Below, one piece after another: positions 1-7,890 of a stretch of 64,000 nucleotides of DNA. The stretch spans positions 1 through 64,000 of the forward strand of contig CALUUA010000013.1 of the NCBI GenBank assembly GCA_944323845.1, written 5' to 3'. The notes beneath the pieces were generated by a model that did no database searches, was not told the origin of the DNA, and worked only from the letters and a program-made list of their open reading frames with translations. Each line of letters opens with the position of its first letter. Position 1 is the first letter of the stretch. A program made the position numbers and the translations under genes. This DNA is from an uncultured Bacteroidales bacterium. Lineage in GTDB: Bacteria; Bacteroidota; Bacteroidia; Bacteroidales; UBA932.

Positions 1-637
1 GAACTATATGTTTAAAGTCTGTTTGCGAAGAAATAGTCACATCATCGACAAAAGTCGTAAACCGTAATTTATTGTCTTCTGCAAATTGTTGAAGTCTTAT
101 TCCTACCGGAACAAATACCAAATTCGCTATTGTTGTGGATGCTGGGGAGCCCTGCGGCAAATGTCCCTTGTATGTAACCAATTTAGTAATAACAGACGCC
201 ACATCCGGAGAGAATCCATTGTGGACAAGCATGTTATAAACCATCTTGTTTGTTATAAAGGGGAAGAAATCTTTGATATCTGTTTGGAATACATATTTTA
301 TACCTTTATGCCTTAATGCGTTGACTATATTGTCTTTCCCTTTAACTCCACCATATGCGTACTCCGGCATCTTGATATTTTCAACTAGGTATTTATTTAT
401 TTTTGACTGGATGTATTTCAATTCTCTAGATGGGGCATCAATTGTTCGCGTCCAATATAAACCAAACTGGAGTACATACTTATCCTTATTTTTACGTGGA
501 TTCCCATTTTTATCTTTCTTGATGATAAAGAACTCTTTATAATGGGACGATATGTGCTCTATGATATAGAGTACTTTATCAGTGGACCTCCTTAAAACAA
601 AAGAACAAAAATCATCTGTCTTCTGGAATAACATCAT
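1..637 (-). CDS. Retron-type reverse transcriptase (partial, 3' end outside window)
   Basis: Read on the minus strand from ATG at 637, this gives about 212 residues before the window edge. Reverse-transcriptase motifs appear in order: RTIDAPSREL (residues 64-73), NALRH (106-110), TDIKDFFPF (119-127), LPQGSPAS (160-167) and the catalytic FVDD (196-199). NALRH fits the NAxxH signature of retron region X, and it sits ten residues before the first catalytic Asp, the same spacing as in the E. coli Ec86 enzyme. The second signature, VTG in region Y, would lie beyond the edge, so the assignment is strong but not complete. The active site is FVDD rather than the usual YxDD. The start overlaps the upstream regulator gene by 26 bp, which suggests translational coupling; ATG at 634 is an alternative start. 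No domain visible here suggests a group II intron maturase. Confidence 0.88.
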   Translation of the reverse strand, partial: MMLFQKTDDFCSFVLRRSTDKVLYIIEHISSHYKEFFIIKKDKNGNPRKNKDKYVLQFGLYWTRTIDAPSRELKYIQSKINKYLVENIKMPEYAYGGVKGKDNIVNALRHKGIKYVFQTDIKDFFPFITNKMVYNMLVHNGFSPDVASVITKLVTYKGHLPQGSPASTTIANLVFVPVGIRLQQFAEDNKLRFTTFVDDVTISSQTDFKHIV

Positions 638-923
638 CTTGTATTAGGTTTAAAAGTATCTTTTCAATCGATGGCTTAACCATATTAAAGAAGTCTTTTT
701 TGTCTTCAGGAATATCATTGTCAGCTATTGCTGAGAATATAAATACAGGTAACGGTATTTCCAATTTTTCTGCGATAACTTTTACGAGAGCTATAGTCGG
801 CTCTTTTTTCCCATTTTCTACTAATGAAAGATATGTAGAGGTAATACCGCATTTTTGAGCCAAATCAATTTGACTCAACTTCTTTTTTTTTCTAAAAAAT
901 TTTATCGTATTACCAATATCCAT
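612..923 (-). CDS. XRE/Cro-CI family helix-turn-helix protein
   Basis: This is a 103-residue protein with a single XRE-type helix-turn-helix at about residues 5-60. The core reads SQIDLAQKCGITSTYLSLVE, followed by the typical IAEKLEIPL turn. The C-terminal 40 residues are acidic and helical with no recognisable domain. It lies between the 75-residue ORF (21 bp upstream) and the reverse transcriptase, whose start it overlaps, so the three are probably one transcript. Retrons whose accessory gene is a small HTH protein are known from published classifications (type VI, as I recall). It could repress the operon through the palindrome at 1500-1514, or act as the regulated partner of the retron. 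Both roles are inferred. Confidence 0.85.
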   Translation of the reverse strand: MDIGNTIKFFRKKKKLSQIDLAQKCGITSTYLSLVENGKKEPTIALVKVIAEKLEIPLPVFIFSAIADNDIPEDKKDFFNMVKPSIEKILLNLIQDDVIPEDR

Positions 924-944
924 ATAAAAAATAAAAAGGGGTGT

Positions 945-1172
945 TTAACAAAAGTAGTCTTTAATCTGTCCTACAATGCCTAAAAAATTCATCAGCAACT
1001 GGACGATTCTATTAACATGTTCGATGTTAATACCATGTTTCTGATTATTTTTCAGGACATTAACACATTGTTGCAAAAGAACTACATCTTTGTCTGAGAT
1101 GGAACTACGGTTCCTTGAGATGAAGGACTCAATACCTTGTATCAGTCCTTCTAAATGAATGTTATTGCGCAT
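945..1172 (-). CDS. Small unknown protein of the retron-like operon
   Basis: This is a 75-residue protein I do not recognise. It looks entirely helical. The last third (VNRIVQLLMNFLGIVGQ) is strongly hydrophobic or amphipathic and could touch a membrane or a partner, but it is short for a true transmembrane anchor given its polar flanks. The start ATG lies inside the 3' arm of the structured leader (TTATGCGCAATAAC), so RNA folding could control its translation. It ends 21 bp before the XRE regulator gene. Its position between a probable retron RNA and the regulator makes it a candidate accessory or effector protein. No similarity supports a function. Confidence 0.6.
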   Translation of the reverse strand: MRNNIHLEGLIQGIESFISRNRSSISDKDVVLLQQCVNVLKNNQKHGINIEHVNRIVQLLMNFLGIVGQIKDYFC

Positions 1173-1480
1173 AAATTTAATTTTAATGGGAGCGACATTG
1201 CCCCGTGCTCAACAACAGTGTCGCAATAATAACTTATATGCGCAGTTCCCGGTTCCACCCCTTTTAATCCGTGCTCTTGTATAGAGCATTTTCCCATTTT
1301 CGTGAACCTCAAATATCCTTTATCACTTATTGATATGCCCAAAACATGGCAATGTCATCAAGTGCCATCCTGACAGCAGGCAATATCGAGGACTAGATCG
1401 TGCGGATCTCAAAGACCTTTCGGCTGCGAAACTTAATTCGCTTCAAGAACTAAGCTTATTGCGACTTTCTCAAAGAACTC
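1163..1480 (-). ncRNA. Candidate retron msr-msd-like structured RNA / leader
   Basis: The 386 bp between the 75-residue ORF and the integrase gene hold no convincing gene, but on the minus strand they fold into a series of hairpins downstream of a promoter-like box. Visible stems include GCGA/TCGC with inner CTTT/AAAG (1461-1482), GCGAA/TTCGC, AGATC/GATCT, ATGGCA/TGCCAT, TATCA/TGATA, TGCTCT/AGAGCA, and a larger two-part stem at 1168-1243. In that larger stem, GCGCATA/TATGCGC encloses GCGAC-type arms. The bases at 1220-1229 can pair over 10 nt with 1456-1465, or over 8 nt with 1162-1169, giving a long-range closing stem like retron a1/a2. The exact ends and the branching G are not identifiable by eye, so the call is an inference from position and structure. 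Confidence 0.45.
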
Positions 1481-1484
1481 GCTG

Positions 1485-1492
1485 CAAAGATA
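1485..1492 (-). promoter_or_regulatory. Promoter -7 box of the retron-like operon
   Basis: The minus strand reads TATCTTTG, a perfect Bacteroidota -7 element (TAnnTTTG). Transcription would start near 1478 and run through the structured leader into the 75-residue ORF, the regulator and the reverse transcriptase. No clear -33 TTTG is present at the usual spacing; that region is occupied by a palindrome. Confidence 0.5.
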
Positions 1493-1499
1493 TGTATTT

Positions 1500-1514
1500 T
1501 TAACTAATAGTTAA
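1500..1514. promoter_or_regulatory. Perfect 15-bp palindrome, candidate XRE operator
   Basis: TTAACTAATAGTTAA is a perfect palindrome around a central base. It ends 8 bp upstream of the -7 box and overlaps where the -33 contact should be, the classic place for a repressor. The XRE-type protein encoded in the same operon is the obvious candidate ligand. That link is inferred. Confidence 0.4.
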
Positions 1515-1558
1515 AATAAATTTTAATATTTTTTACTTTTAGTCGTTTTTATCTCATT

Positions 1559-2502
1559 TTACAATGCCTTGGAGAAGTTTATTTCTACTTTCTGCATGTC
1601 CCTCATGATGGAGCTGTCCAGTACTTTCGCATAATGCTGGGTCATTTTTATGTTGGCGTGCCCGAGTATCTTCGCCACATTTTCCATTGAGACCTCATTG
1701 GCGAGGAACACGACCGTGGCCGCCGTATGACGGGCAATATGCGTTGTCAGCCGCTTTTTTATTCCGCAAAGGTCGGCTATCTCCTTCAGGTAGGCGTTCA
1801 TCTTCTGGTTGCTTATGACTGGCAGAAGGACTCCTTTATCAACGCAGTCAGGATGTCCGGCATATTTTTCTATAATTTTCCTTGCAGGTGTCAGTACGGG
1901 GATATTGCTCATCTGATGTGTCTTCTGACGGGCCTTGCGTATCCACAACGCACCGTTATTGTCCTTTATCAGATGTTCCTTTGTCAGTTGCAGGACATCA
2001 ATGAATGCCAGGCCGGTGAAACAGCAGAAGACAAATATATCACGGACTTGCTCCAGCCTCTGAATGGAGAACGTCTTGTTAATCAACACCTCCAGTTCTT
2101 CCCTTGAGAGGAACTCTATATTGACTTCATACCTTTTAAGATGGATGCCGAAGAAAGGATCTTTCTTTATCCATCCATTGGCAAGGGCAATCCTCACTAT
2201 TTTCTTCAGTATTTTCAAATGCTTGAGTGCAGAATTGTGCTGCATCTTCTTCTCGGTTTTCAGCCAGAAATCGAAATCACGGATAAATTGTCCACTCACC
2301 TCATCCAATGTCAGGTCGTCCTTGTCGCAGCAGGTGGTGATAAATTCTTTCAGCCGATTGATACCGGTATCAAATTTTTCAACTGTCGATTCCGTATATT
2401 CCCGCCCTATGAGTTCCCGGCATTTTCTGTTGTGTTCAGCATATATACCCAAGAGAGTATGTTTTTCAGGATTCCTGCCGTAAAACCGGGACAACGAAAA
2501 AA
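1559..2502 (-). pseudogene. Tyrosine recombinase (integrase), 5'-truncated by the insertion sequence
   Basis: The frame matches the Bacteroidetes phage-type integrase family from about the end of the arm-binding region onward: a SAM-like core-binding domain (HTLLGIYAEHNRKCRELIG through WIKKDPFF), then the catalytic domain with TGLAFIDV, HIARHTAATVVF (H-x-x-R) and LGHANIKMTQHYAKVL with the Tyr nucleophile. The first catalytic Arg position reads A in TGLA, as is common in the IntDOT-like group. Roughly 90-100 N-terminal residues are missing. The open frame runs on into the neighbouring IS, but those extra 54 residues are IS sequence. The missing 5' part is not found on the far side of the IS, so the junction involved a deletion. 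The protein is probably inactive and the island probably fixed in place. Confidence 0.8.
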
Positions 2503-2538
2503 GGCTGTTGGGGAAAAATAAAGTGTTACCTTTGCGAT

Positions 2539-2922
2539 ATGGAAATTCAATGGTTAATGAAGCTATTTTTCCCGACGATAGTTGCGGAAAATTTTGAGAT
2601 AGTAAGGACAGAGAAATCGGAAAAGGAAGAGACACTGGATTTGTACCTTGATGAGGGAAAGTCAATACCGGATGAATTAAGGGATAAGCAGGTAGTCTCG
2701 TATGGCTTTACAGACTATGTCACGATACAGGATTTCTCCATACGAGGATATATCACACGGCTGCACATAAGGAAACGTAAATGGCAGGAAAAAGAGACAG
2801 GAAAGATATATGTGAAGTCGTATGATCTGACGAGCGAAGGAACGCAACTCACGAAGGAGTTTGCGTCTTTTTTAAAAGAGACGTGTCGAGTCCACGGTAT
2901 TAAGCCTGAAGACTATCGGTGA
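2539..2922 (+). CDS. ISAon1-family transposase N-terminal protein (OrfA)
   Basis: This is a 127-residue protein resembling the separate N-terminal region of ISAon1-family transposases, with the conserved core DFSIRGYITRLHIRKRKW and the tail LTKEFASFLKETCR. The in-frame ATG at 2557 (MKLFFPTI) may be the true start, because the -7 box TACCTTTG ends at 2534 and would put the transcript start near the first ATG. The following catalytic frame lies in +1 relative to this one and overlaps its last 15 codons. A full-length OrfAB would need a +1 frameshift before or at the terminal UGA. Confidence 0.8.
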   Translation: MEIQWLMKLFFPTIVAENFEIVRTEKSEKEETLDLYLDEGKSIPDELRDKQVVSYGFTDYVTIQDFSIRGYITRLHIRKRKWQEKETGKIYVKSYDLTSEGTQLTKEFASFLKETCRVHGIKPEDYR

Positions 2923-3901
2923 ACTGTACGGAGTAGACGGGGAGCTGTTCCCGAAACAGTACAAGTACCACTTGAGCGGCTATACGGAGTGGGAATACAG
3001 GGACACGTGTCAGGACAGTATAGTTTTCCCTGAGAATATAGGTCCCCGGCTAAGCATAGACGAGACATGTCTGTCTCAGGACGAGGTTTACACGATAGTT
3101 ACCAATAAAGATGCGAAAGGGAAGAAAGGGTCACTGGTTGCGATGATCCGCGGGACTGACACATGGAGCGTAACTACGGCCCTAAGGCAAATATCAGCAG
3201 GGAAGCGTAGCGAGGTAAAGGAAGTGACGCTTGACCTGTCCCCTGCAATGCGCAGGATAGTAAGGATGTCGTTTCCCGGAGCAGTGCTCGTCAATGACCG
3301 TTTCCATGTCCAGAAGCTGTTTTCCGAGGCTATGGATGACCTGAGGATAAGGCACCGGTGGGAGGCAATGGAAGAAGAGAATGCGAAGATAAAGGAACAC
3401 CGCAAGAACAGGACGAAGTATGTGCCGTACGAATTCGAGAACGGCGACACCCGCCGCCAGCTGCTGTTCCGTTCACGCAGGCTGCTTCTAATCCACCAGA
3501 GCAAATGGACTGAAGCCCAAAAGGCAAGAGCATCAATCCTTTTCCGGCTATATCCGGACATCAAGGAGGCATACGACAGGTATCTGGAACTGGTGTCAAT
3601 CTACAACACCAGGATTGCCCCTGACTTGCCGCCGGACAAAAAAGAATACGAGCGGGCACTCATCCTGACGAAACTGGCCCGATGGTATGACCGGATTGAC
3701 AAAATGAAGTCGAAGTGCTTCCATATCGTCCTCGACACATTCAAGGAGAACTATCTTACGATAATGAACTACTTTGACAACCGTTCCACCAACGCATCCG
3801 CCGAATCATTCAATGCAAAGGTCAAGGCCTTCAGGAATCAGTTCCGTGGGGTGAGGGACATATCTTTCTTCATTTTCCGGCTGGCTAAAATTTTCGCATA
3901 A
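2876..3901 (+). CDS. ISL3-type DDE transposase catalytic part (OrfB)
   Basis: The frame is open from 2876. The only usual initiator near the start is TTG at 2972, but family-like sequence (TIGELYGVDGELFPKQYKYH) begins upstream of it with no start codon, which argues for expression by frameshifting from OrfA. The DDE residues appear intact: D in LSIDET, D in LVNDRFHVQKL, and E in SAESFNAKVKAFRNQF. The stop codon lies inside a perfect inverted repeat (3896-3916). With all catalytic residues and both ends present, the element could still be mobile. Confidence 0.82.
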   Translation, partial: KRRVESTVLSLKTIGELYGVDGELFPKQYKYHLSGYTEWEYRDTCQDSIVFPENIGPRLSIDETCLSQDEVYTIVTNKDAKGKKGSLVAMIRGTDTWSVTTALRQISAGKRSEVKEVTLDLSPAMRRIVRMSFPGAVLVNDRFHVQKLFSEAMDDLRIRHRWEAMEEENAKIKEHRKNRTKYVPYEFENGDTRRQLLFRSRRLLLIHQSKWTEAQKARASILFRLYPDIKEAYDRYLELVSIYNTRIAPDLPPDKKEYERALILTKLARWYDRIDKMKSKCFHIVLDTFKENYLTIMNYFDNRSTNASAESFNAKVKAFRNQFRGVRDISFFIFRLAKIFA

Positions 3902-4020
3902 GGCGACGCCTTATGCTCCATTCATCGAAAATACAATTGGGGGGATGGAGAAAGTATGCTCTTCGATGAACCGTATATTGGCGAGAAATCTCTGAAAGGA
4001 TACCTTTCCTGTTTCTCGCC
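3896..4020. repeat. Three consecutive inverted repeats in the IS right end
   Basis: The first is GCATAAGGC-gac-GCCTTATGC at 3896-3916. The second is TTCATCGAA (3921-3929) pairing with TTCGATGAA (3962-3970). The third is GGCGAGAAA pairing with TTTCTCGCC (3980-4020), with an inner GAAAGG/CCTTTC stem. All arms are perfect. They occupy most of the 157 bp between the transposase stop and the IS end. They may stop transcription into or out of the element, or form transposase-relevant DNA structure. Confidence 0.7.
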
Positions 4021-4087
4021 TTGCCCCCTAAATCAACATGGATTTTCCCCATTATACCAGTATTTTGCCTTACCGGCATATACGAAA

Positions 4088-4119
4088 AAAGTTCTGAAGT
4101 TGTTGAACTTCAGAACTTT
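4088..4119 (-). terminator. Intrinsic terminator downstream of tRNA-Asp
   Basis: There is a 14-bp perfect inverted repeat (AAAGTTCTGAAGTT / AACTTCAGAACTTT) with a 4-nt loop. On the minus strand it is followed by a run of six T. It lies directly after the tRNA-Asp 3' end and could also act on plus-strand readthrough from the IS. Confidence 0.8.
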
Positions 4120-4140
4120 GTTTTAATTTGCCAAATCTTT

Positions 4141-4217
4141 TGGCGGTGCGGACGGGACTCGAACCCGCGACCCCCGGCGTGACAGGCCGGTATTCTAACC
4201 AGCTGAACTACCGCACC
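4141..4217 (-). tRNA. tRNA-Asp (GTC)
   Basis: A full cloverleaf is visible on the minus strand: acceptor GGTGCGG/CCGCACC, anticodon loop CTGTCAC giving anticodon GTC, and T-arm GGTTCGAGTCC. Discriminator G is followed by an encoded CCA. The accessory island with its integrase remnant lies immediately downstream of its 3' end, the usual side for integration, but I see no duplicated tRNA 3' sequence at the far side within the window. Confidence 0.95.
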
Positions 4218-4367
4218 AATTCAAATAAGAACTTATCGCAGCAGAGGTGTTTTCCTCAAATGCGGATGCAAAGATAGGTAAAAATTCTGACCATCCAAAT
4301 TTTTTTATGAAAAAAGATAAAAAAGCCGGACCGGAACTTCCGGCCCGGCTTTTACCCGGCATCGGCA

Positions 4368-4802
4368 TTACTCAATGTTGATTATGCGTTTGCTGTCTTC
4401 CGGCTTTGCCTTTTCTATCTTAGGTATGATGACATTCAGCACGCCATTCTCGACCTTTGCGCTGATCTTGTCTCTCTCGACATCGTCCGGCAGAACCATT
4501 GTCTGCTGGAACTTGCTGTATGAGAATTCGCGACGCAGATAACGTCCGTTCTTCTTTTCCTCCTTTTCGTCAACCTTCTTTTCCATTTCTATGGCCAGAT
4601 TGCCGTTCTCGTCGATATGGACTTTGAAGTCCTCCTTTTTCATGCCAGGAGCGGCAACTTCGATCTCATAGTCATGTTCGTTTTCCAGTACATTGATGGC
4701 AGGAGCCGTAGCATTTGATCTTACCATCCAGTCGTTGTCGAAGAAATCATTGAATATGTCAGGTAACCAAGTCTGACTTTTTCTTACAGGTACCATAGTC
4801 AT
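4368..4802 (-). CDS. Small heat shock protein Hsp20/IbpA family
   Basis: This is a 144-residue cytoplasmic holdase chaperone. An alpha-crystallin domain (about residues 32-140) carries the motifs VLENEHDYEIEVAAPGMKKEDF, shown here in shortened overlap, and the conserved GVLNVIIPK near the end. It lacks the long N-terminal arm of larger homologues, as is usual for the family. The gene is monocistronic, divergent from uvrA, with a purine-rich site (TAGGAGA) just before the ATG, stronger than most ribosome sites in this window. The 5' untranslated region contains GGGC-tgac-GCCC and GTACTT/AAGTAC stems. No heat-shock operator was recognised. Confidence 0.93.
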   Translation of the reverse strand: MTMVPVRKSQTWLPDIFNDFFDNDWMVRSNATAPAINVLENEHDYEIEVAAPGMKKEDFKVHIDENGNLAIEMEKKVDEKEEKKNGRYLRREFSYSKFQQTMVLPDDVERDKISAKVENGVLNVIIPKIEKAKPEDSKRIINIE

Positions 4803-4998
4803 TATCTCCTATAATTTAAAATTGTTCTAAATATAATTTTCTGGGCGTCAGCCCGTTGTACTTTTTCAAGTACGCCATATGATATATCAACAGCCGTGCC
4901 GGCGGCAAAATGCCGGTGGAAAAGGCCGAAAACGGAAAATATGTCATCGGCTATTGCCAAAATGTCCGTCCGGGAGTGTCAGAATGTCCGAAAATCCG

Positions 4999-5006
4999 TA
5001 TATTTG
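4999..5006 (+). promoter_or_regulatory. Promoter -7 box of uvrA-waaA
   Basis: TATATTTG matches TAnnTTTG and lies 21 bp before the ATG at 5028. This supports that start over the longer upstream open frame. Confidence 0.55.
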
Positions 5007-5027
5007 GGACTGAATTCAAGTCAGAGC

Positions 5028-7868
5028 ATGAGTGAAGAAGGAAACATCCTGATTAAGGGAGCGAAAGTAAATAACCTGAAGAATGTCACGGTGGAGATTC
5101 CCCGGGGAAAATTCATTGTCATTACAGGGATTTCCGGTTCCGGGAAATCATCATTGGCCTTCGATACATTGTTTGCAGAAGGCCAGCGAAGGTTTGCCGA
5201 GAGTCTTTCATCCTATGCGCGGCAGTTTCTCGGCAGGATGGTGAAGCCGGATGTGGAACTTATAGAAGGGATTCCCCCGGCGATAGCGATCGAACAGAAG
5301 GTAAATACCAGAAATCCACGTTCCACAGTCGCCACAAGTACTGAAATCTATGATTATCTGCGGATTATTTTCGCGAGGATCGGCCGGACCTATTCCCCTG
5401 TATCAGGGGTCGAAGTCAAGTGCCATACCGCGAACGATGTGCTGGATTTCATTTTTTCATCAGGAGCCGGGACGGTGTATGTGCTTGCCGAGTTGGATTG
5501 GGACAGGCGGCAGGACAAGGTGGAACTTATGCTGGCACTGAAGGAAGAGGGATATTCGAGATTTTATTCGGCAGGGGAGCCGGTCAGGATAGAAGAGGTG
5601 ATGCAGAAGGCGGAAAGCGGGCAATACCCTGAAAACCTTTATCTGCTTGTCGACAGACTGAAACTTCCAGGGAAGGATGCGGTCATGTCCGAGACTGAAA
5701 AAGAGGATATGGATACCAGACTCCGCTCATCCGTCAGGACGGCATTCGAGAAAGGCGGCGGTACTCTTTATGTCAAGACTGACAATGATGACACTCTCCG
5801 GCGTTTCGTTTCCCGTTTCGAGGCTGACGGCATGACTTTTCAGGAGCCGGATGAATATATGTTCAGTTTCAACAGTCCTCTCGGAGCATGTCCTGACTGC
5901 GGAGGTCTCGGACAGATAATAGGCATAAGCGAGGATCTGGTGATTCCGGACAAGAGCAAGAGTATATATGACGGAGCCATAGCCTGCTGGCGCGGGGAGA
6001 AGATGGGCTGGTTCAAGGATCTGATGGTCAAGAACGCCTACAAGTACGGGCTTTCGGTATTCGACCCATATTGCAGCCTCACTGAAAAAGAAAAGGAAAT
6101 CGTGTGGAACGGCCATGCTGCCGCGACTGAAGACGAATCGGTCATCGGACTGAATGAATTTTTCCGATGGGTGGAGTCGAACAAGTACAAGATACAGTAC
6201 AAATATATGCTCAGCCGCTATTCCGGCAGGACCGTGTGCCGCACATGCGGCGGAAGCCGCCTCAGGAAGGAGGCTCTTTATGTGAAAGTCGGCGGCCGGA
6301 ACATACATGAACTTCTGTGCATGAACGTGGACGAACTCTATGATTTCTTCGCGCATCTGGTTCTCTCTGATTATGAGAGAAGCATTGTTTCCAAGGCTAT
6401 AGAGGAAATCATGTCCCGTCTGCAGTATATCAGGGATGTCGGATTGTCATATCTGACACTCAACAGGACTTCGAATACATTGTCCGGCGGCGAAAGCCAG
6501 AGGATAAATCTGGTGACGGCACTCGGCAGTTCCCTCGTCGGCTCCCTTTATATACTCGATGAGCCGAGTATCGGCCTGCATCCGCGTGATACCGGCAGAC
6601 TTATCGCTGTCCTGAAGAAACTCAGGGATATAGGCAATACGGTAGTCGTGGTGGAGCATGACGAGGAAATAATGCGTGCAGCCGACATGCTCATAGACAT
6701 AGGGCCTTTAGCTGGAATCAACGGTGGGGAAATCGTTTTCCAGGGAAAGCCCGATGCGTCCGTCTCAGGCGAAGAAACCGGGAAGTCCCTTACCCTGCAA
6801 TATCTGTCGGGGCTGCGCCCCAGGTATGCCAGAAAGAAAAGGTCTCCGGTCTATTCTATCGTGCTGGAAGGGGCGATGGAGCATAACCTTAAAAACATCG
6901 ACGTGAAGTTCCCGCTCGGAGTCCTGACTGTCGTGACCGGAGTAAGCGGCAGCGGCAAATCCTCTCTCGTCGGAGATATCCTGTATCCGGCGCTTTTCCG
7001 GCATATAAATCTGACAGGTTCCGCTCCTGGAACTTTCAGAGGCCTTTCAGGCAATGTCGACAGGATAACCCAGGTGGAGTATGTGGACCAGAATCCGATA
7101 GGGAAGAGTTCCAGATCCAATGCCGTAACATACCTTAAAGTCTATGATGACATAAGGAAACTTCTTGCCGAGCAGCCTTATGCCAAAATAAACGGTTATA
7201 CTCCATCCCATTTTTCCTTCAATATGGATGGCGGCAGATGTCCGGAGTGCCAGGGCGAAGGTTTCGTAAGGATAGAAATGCAGTTCATGGCTGATGTCAC
7301 GATGGTATGCGAGGCTTGCGGAGGAAAACGGTTCAAACCGGATATTCTGGAAGTGCGGTACAAAGGGAAGAATATAGATGACATCCTGAACATGAGTGTG
7401 GAAGAAGCCGTGGAGTTCTTTTCGTCCCAGCCTGAACCTTCCGTGAAGAGAATCGCCGAGAGACTTCAGCCCCTTGTAGACGTAGGCTTGTCCTATATCA
7501 AGCTCGGACAGAGCAGCAGCACTCTCAGCGGAGGCGAGAGCCAGAGAATAAAGCTGGCATATTTCCTGTCATTGAACGACAGCCAGTCGAAAACAAGGGA
7601 ACAGCACATTCTCTTCATTTTCGACGAGCCTACGACCGGACTTCATTTCTATGATGTGGAGAAACTTCTCAAATCCTTTGACGCCCTTCTGGCCAAAGGG
7701 CATTCGATTGTGGTCGTGGAGCACAATCCTGATGTTATCAGAGCGGCGGACTGGGTCATTGATCTGGGACCTGATGCTGGCGACAGGGGTGGAGAGGTCG
7801 TATTTGAAGGCACTCCGGAAGATCTCGTGAAGAAAGGCGGGACGTTTACGGCTGAATACCTGAAGTGA
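5028..7868 (+). CDS. uvrA: Excinuclease ABC subunit UvrA
   Basis: This is a 946-residue DNA-damage recognition ATPase of nucleotide excision repair, working as a dimer with UvrB. It has two ABC modules. Module one has Walker [10 protein letters not shown] (residues 34-42), a zinc site starting CPDCGG and CRTCGG, and signature [11 protein letters not shown] followed by [15 protein letters not shown]. Module two has GVSGSGKSS, the C-terminal zinc finger CPECQGEGF...CEACGG, and signature [11 protein letters not shown]. Length is normal for UvrA. The frame is open 44 codons further upstream, but the promoter box at 4999-5006 makes ATG 5028 the likely start. waaA follows after 22 bp and is probably co-transcribed. 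Confidence 0.97.
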   Translation: MSEEGNILIKGAKVNNLKNVTVEIPRGKFIVITGISGSGKSSLAFDTLFAEGQRRFAESLSSYARQFLGRMVKPDVELIEGIPPAIAIEQKVNTRNPRSTVATSTEIYDYLRIIFARIGRTYSPVSGVEVKCHTANDVLDFIFSSGAGTVYVLAELDWDRRQDKVELMLALKEEGYSRFYSAGEPVRIEEVMQKAESGQYPENLYLLVDRLKLPGKDAVMSETEKEDMDTRLRSSVRTAFEKGGGTLYVKTDNDDTLRRFVSRFEADGMTFQEPDEYMFSFNSPLGACPDCGGLGQIIGISEDLVIPDKSKSIYDGAIACWRGEKMGWFKDLMVKNAYKYGLSVFDPYCSLTEKEKEIVWNGHAAATEDESVIGLNEFFRWVESNKYKIQYKYMLSRYSGRTVCRTCGGSRLRKEALYVKVGGRNIHELLCMNVDELYDFFAHLVLSDYERSIVSKAIEEIMSRLQYIRDVGLSYLTLNRTSNTLSGGESQRINLVTALGSSLVGSLYILDEPSIGLHPRDTGRLIAVLKKLRDIGNTVVVVEHDEEIMRAADMLIDIGPLAGINGGEIVFQGKPDASVSGEETGKSLTLQYLSGLRPRYARKKRSPVYSIVLEGAMEHNLKNIDVKFPLGVLTVVTGVSGSGKSSLVGDILYPALFRHINLTGSAPGTFRGLSGNVDRITQVEYVDQNPIGKSSRSNAVTYLKVYDDIRKLLAEQPYAKINGYTPSHFSFNMDGGRCPECQGEGFVRIEMQFMADVTMVCEACGGKRFKPDILEVRYKGKNIDDILNMSVEEAVEFFSSQPEPSVKRIAERLQPLVDVGLSYIKLGQSSSTLSGGESQRIKLAYFLSLNDSQSKTREQHILFIFDEPTTGLHFYDVEKLLKSFDALLAKGHSIVVVEHNPDVIRAADWVIDLGPDAGDRGGEVVFEGTPEDLVKKGGTFTAEYLK

Positions 7869-7890
7869 AATTTTCGGAAAAAGGAAGAAT

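Larger units (their letters stand above)
2503..4058 (+). mobile_element. ISAon1/ISL3-type insertion sequence
   Basis: The element is about 1.56 kb with two consecutive transposase frames. Ends are estimated from imperfect terminal inverted repeats: GGCTGTTGGGGAAAAAT at the left (2503) and GGTATAATGGGGAAAAT, read inward on the other strand, at the right (4058). No 8-bp target duplication is visible (cgaaaaaa on the left, agtatttt on the right). This fits the deletion of integrase sequence at the left junction. A promoter-like TACCTTTG (2527-2534) lies just inside the left end. Three strong inverted repeats fill the stretch between the transposase stop and the right end. End positions may be off by a few bases. 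Confidence 0.75.

Noticed and set aside
86..542. Plus-strand open frames at the left edge
   Set aside because: They are shadows of the minus-strand reverse transcriptase, whose motifs are unambiguous.
1..637. Group II intron reverse transcriptase/maturase
   Set aside because: NAxxH, the coupling to a regulator gene and the lack of intron boundary sequence favour a retron; the C-terminal end needed for certainty is outside the window.
1151..1342. 63-codon open frame upstream of the 75-residue ORF
   Set aside because: It overlaps the start of the better-supported ORF and lies in a stretch of paired stems; the peptide shows no protein-like pattern.
2503..2665. Full-length integrase start at 2665
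   Set aside because: The first 54 codons are IS sequence read through by chance; they lack integrase features.
2866..2877. T TTT TTA heptamer in OrfA as a programmed -1 slippery site
   Set aside because: The motif is in phase for a -1 shift, but the catalytic frame lies at +1, so a shift here would not join the two parts.
4141..4217. Attachment-site duplication of the tRNA-Asp 3' end
   Set aside because: I searched 1-4140 by eye for the tRNA 3' sequence and saw no second copy; it may lie left of the window.
4803..4873. RNA thermometer in the hsp20 leader
   Set aside because: GGGC/GCCC and GTACTT/AAGTAC stems are present but neither pairs with the ribosome site, so there is no direct support.
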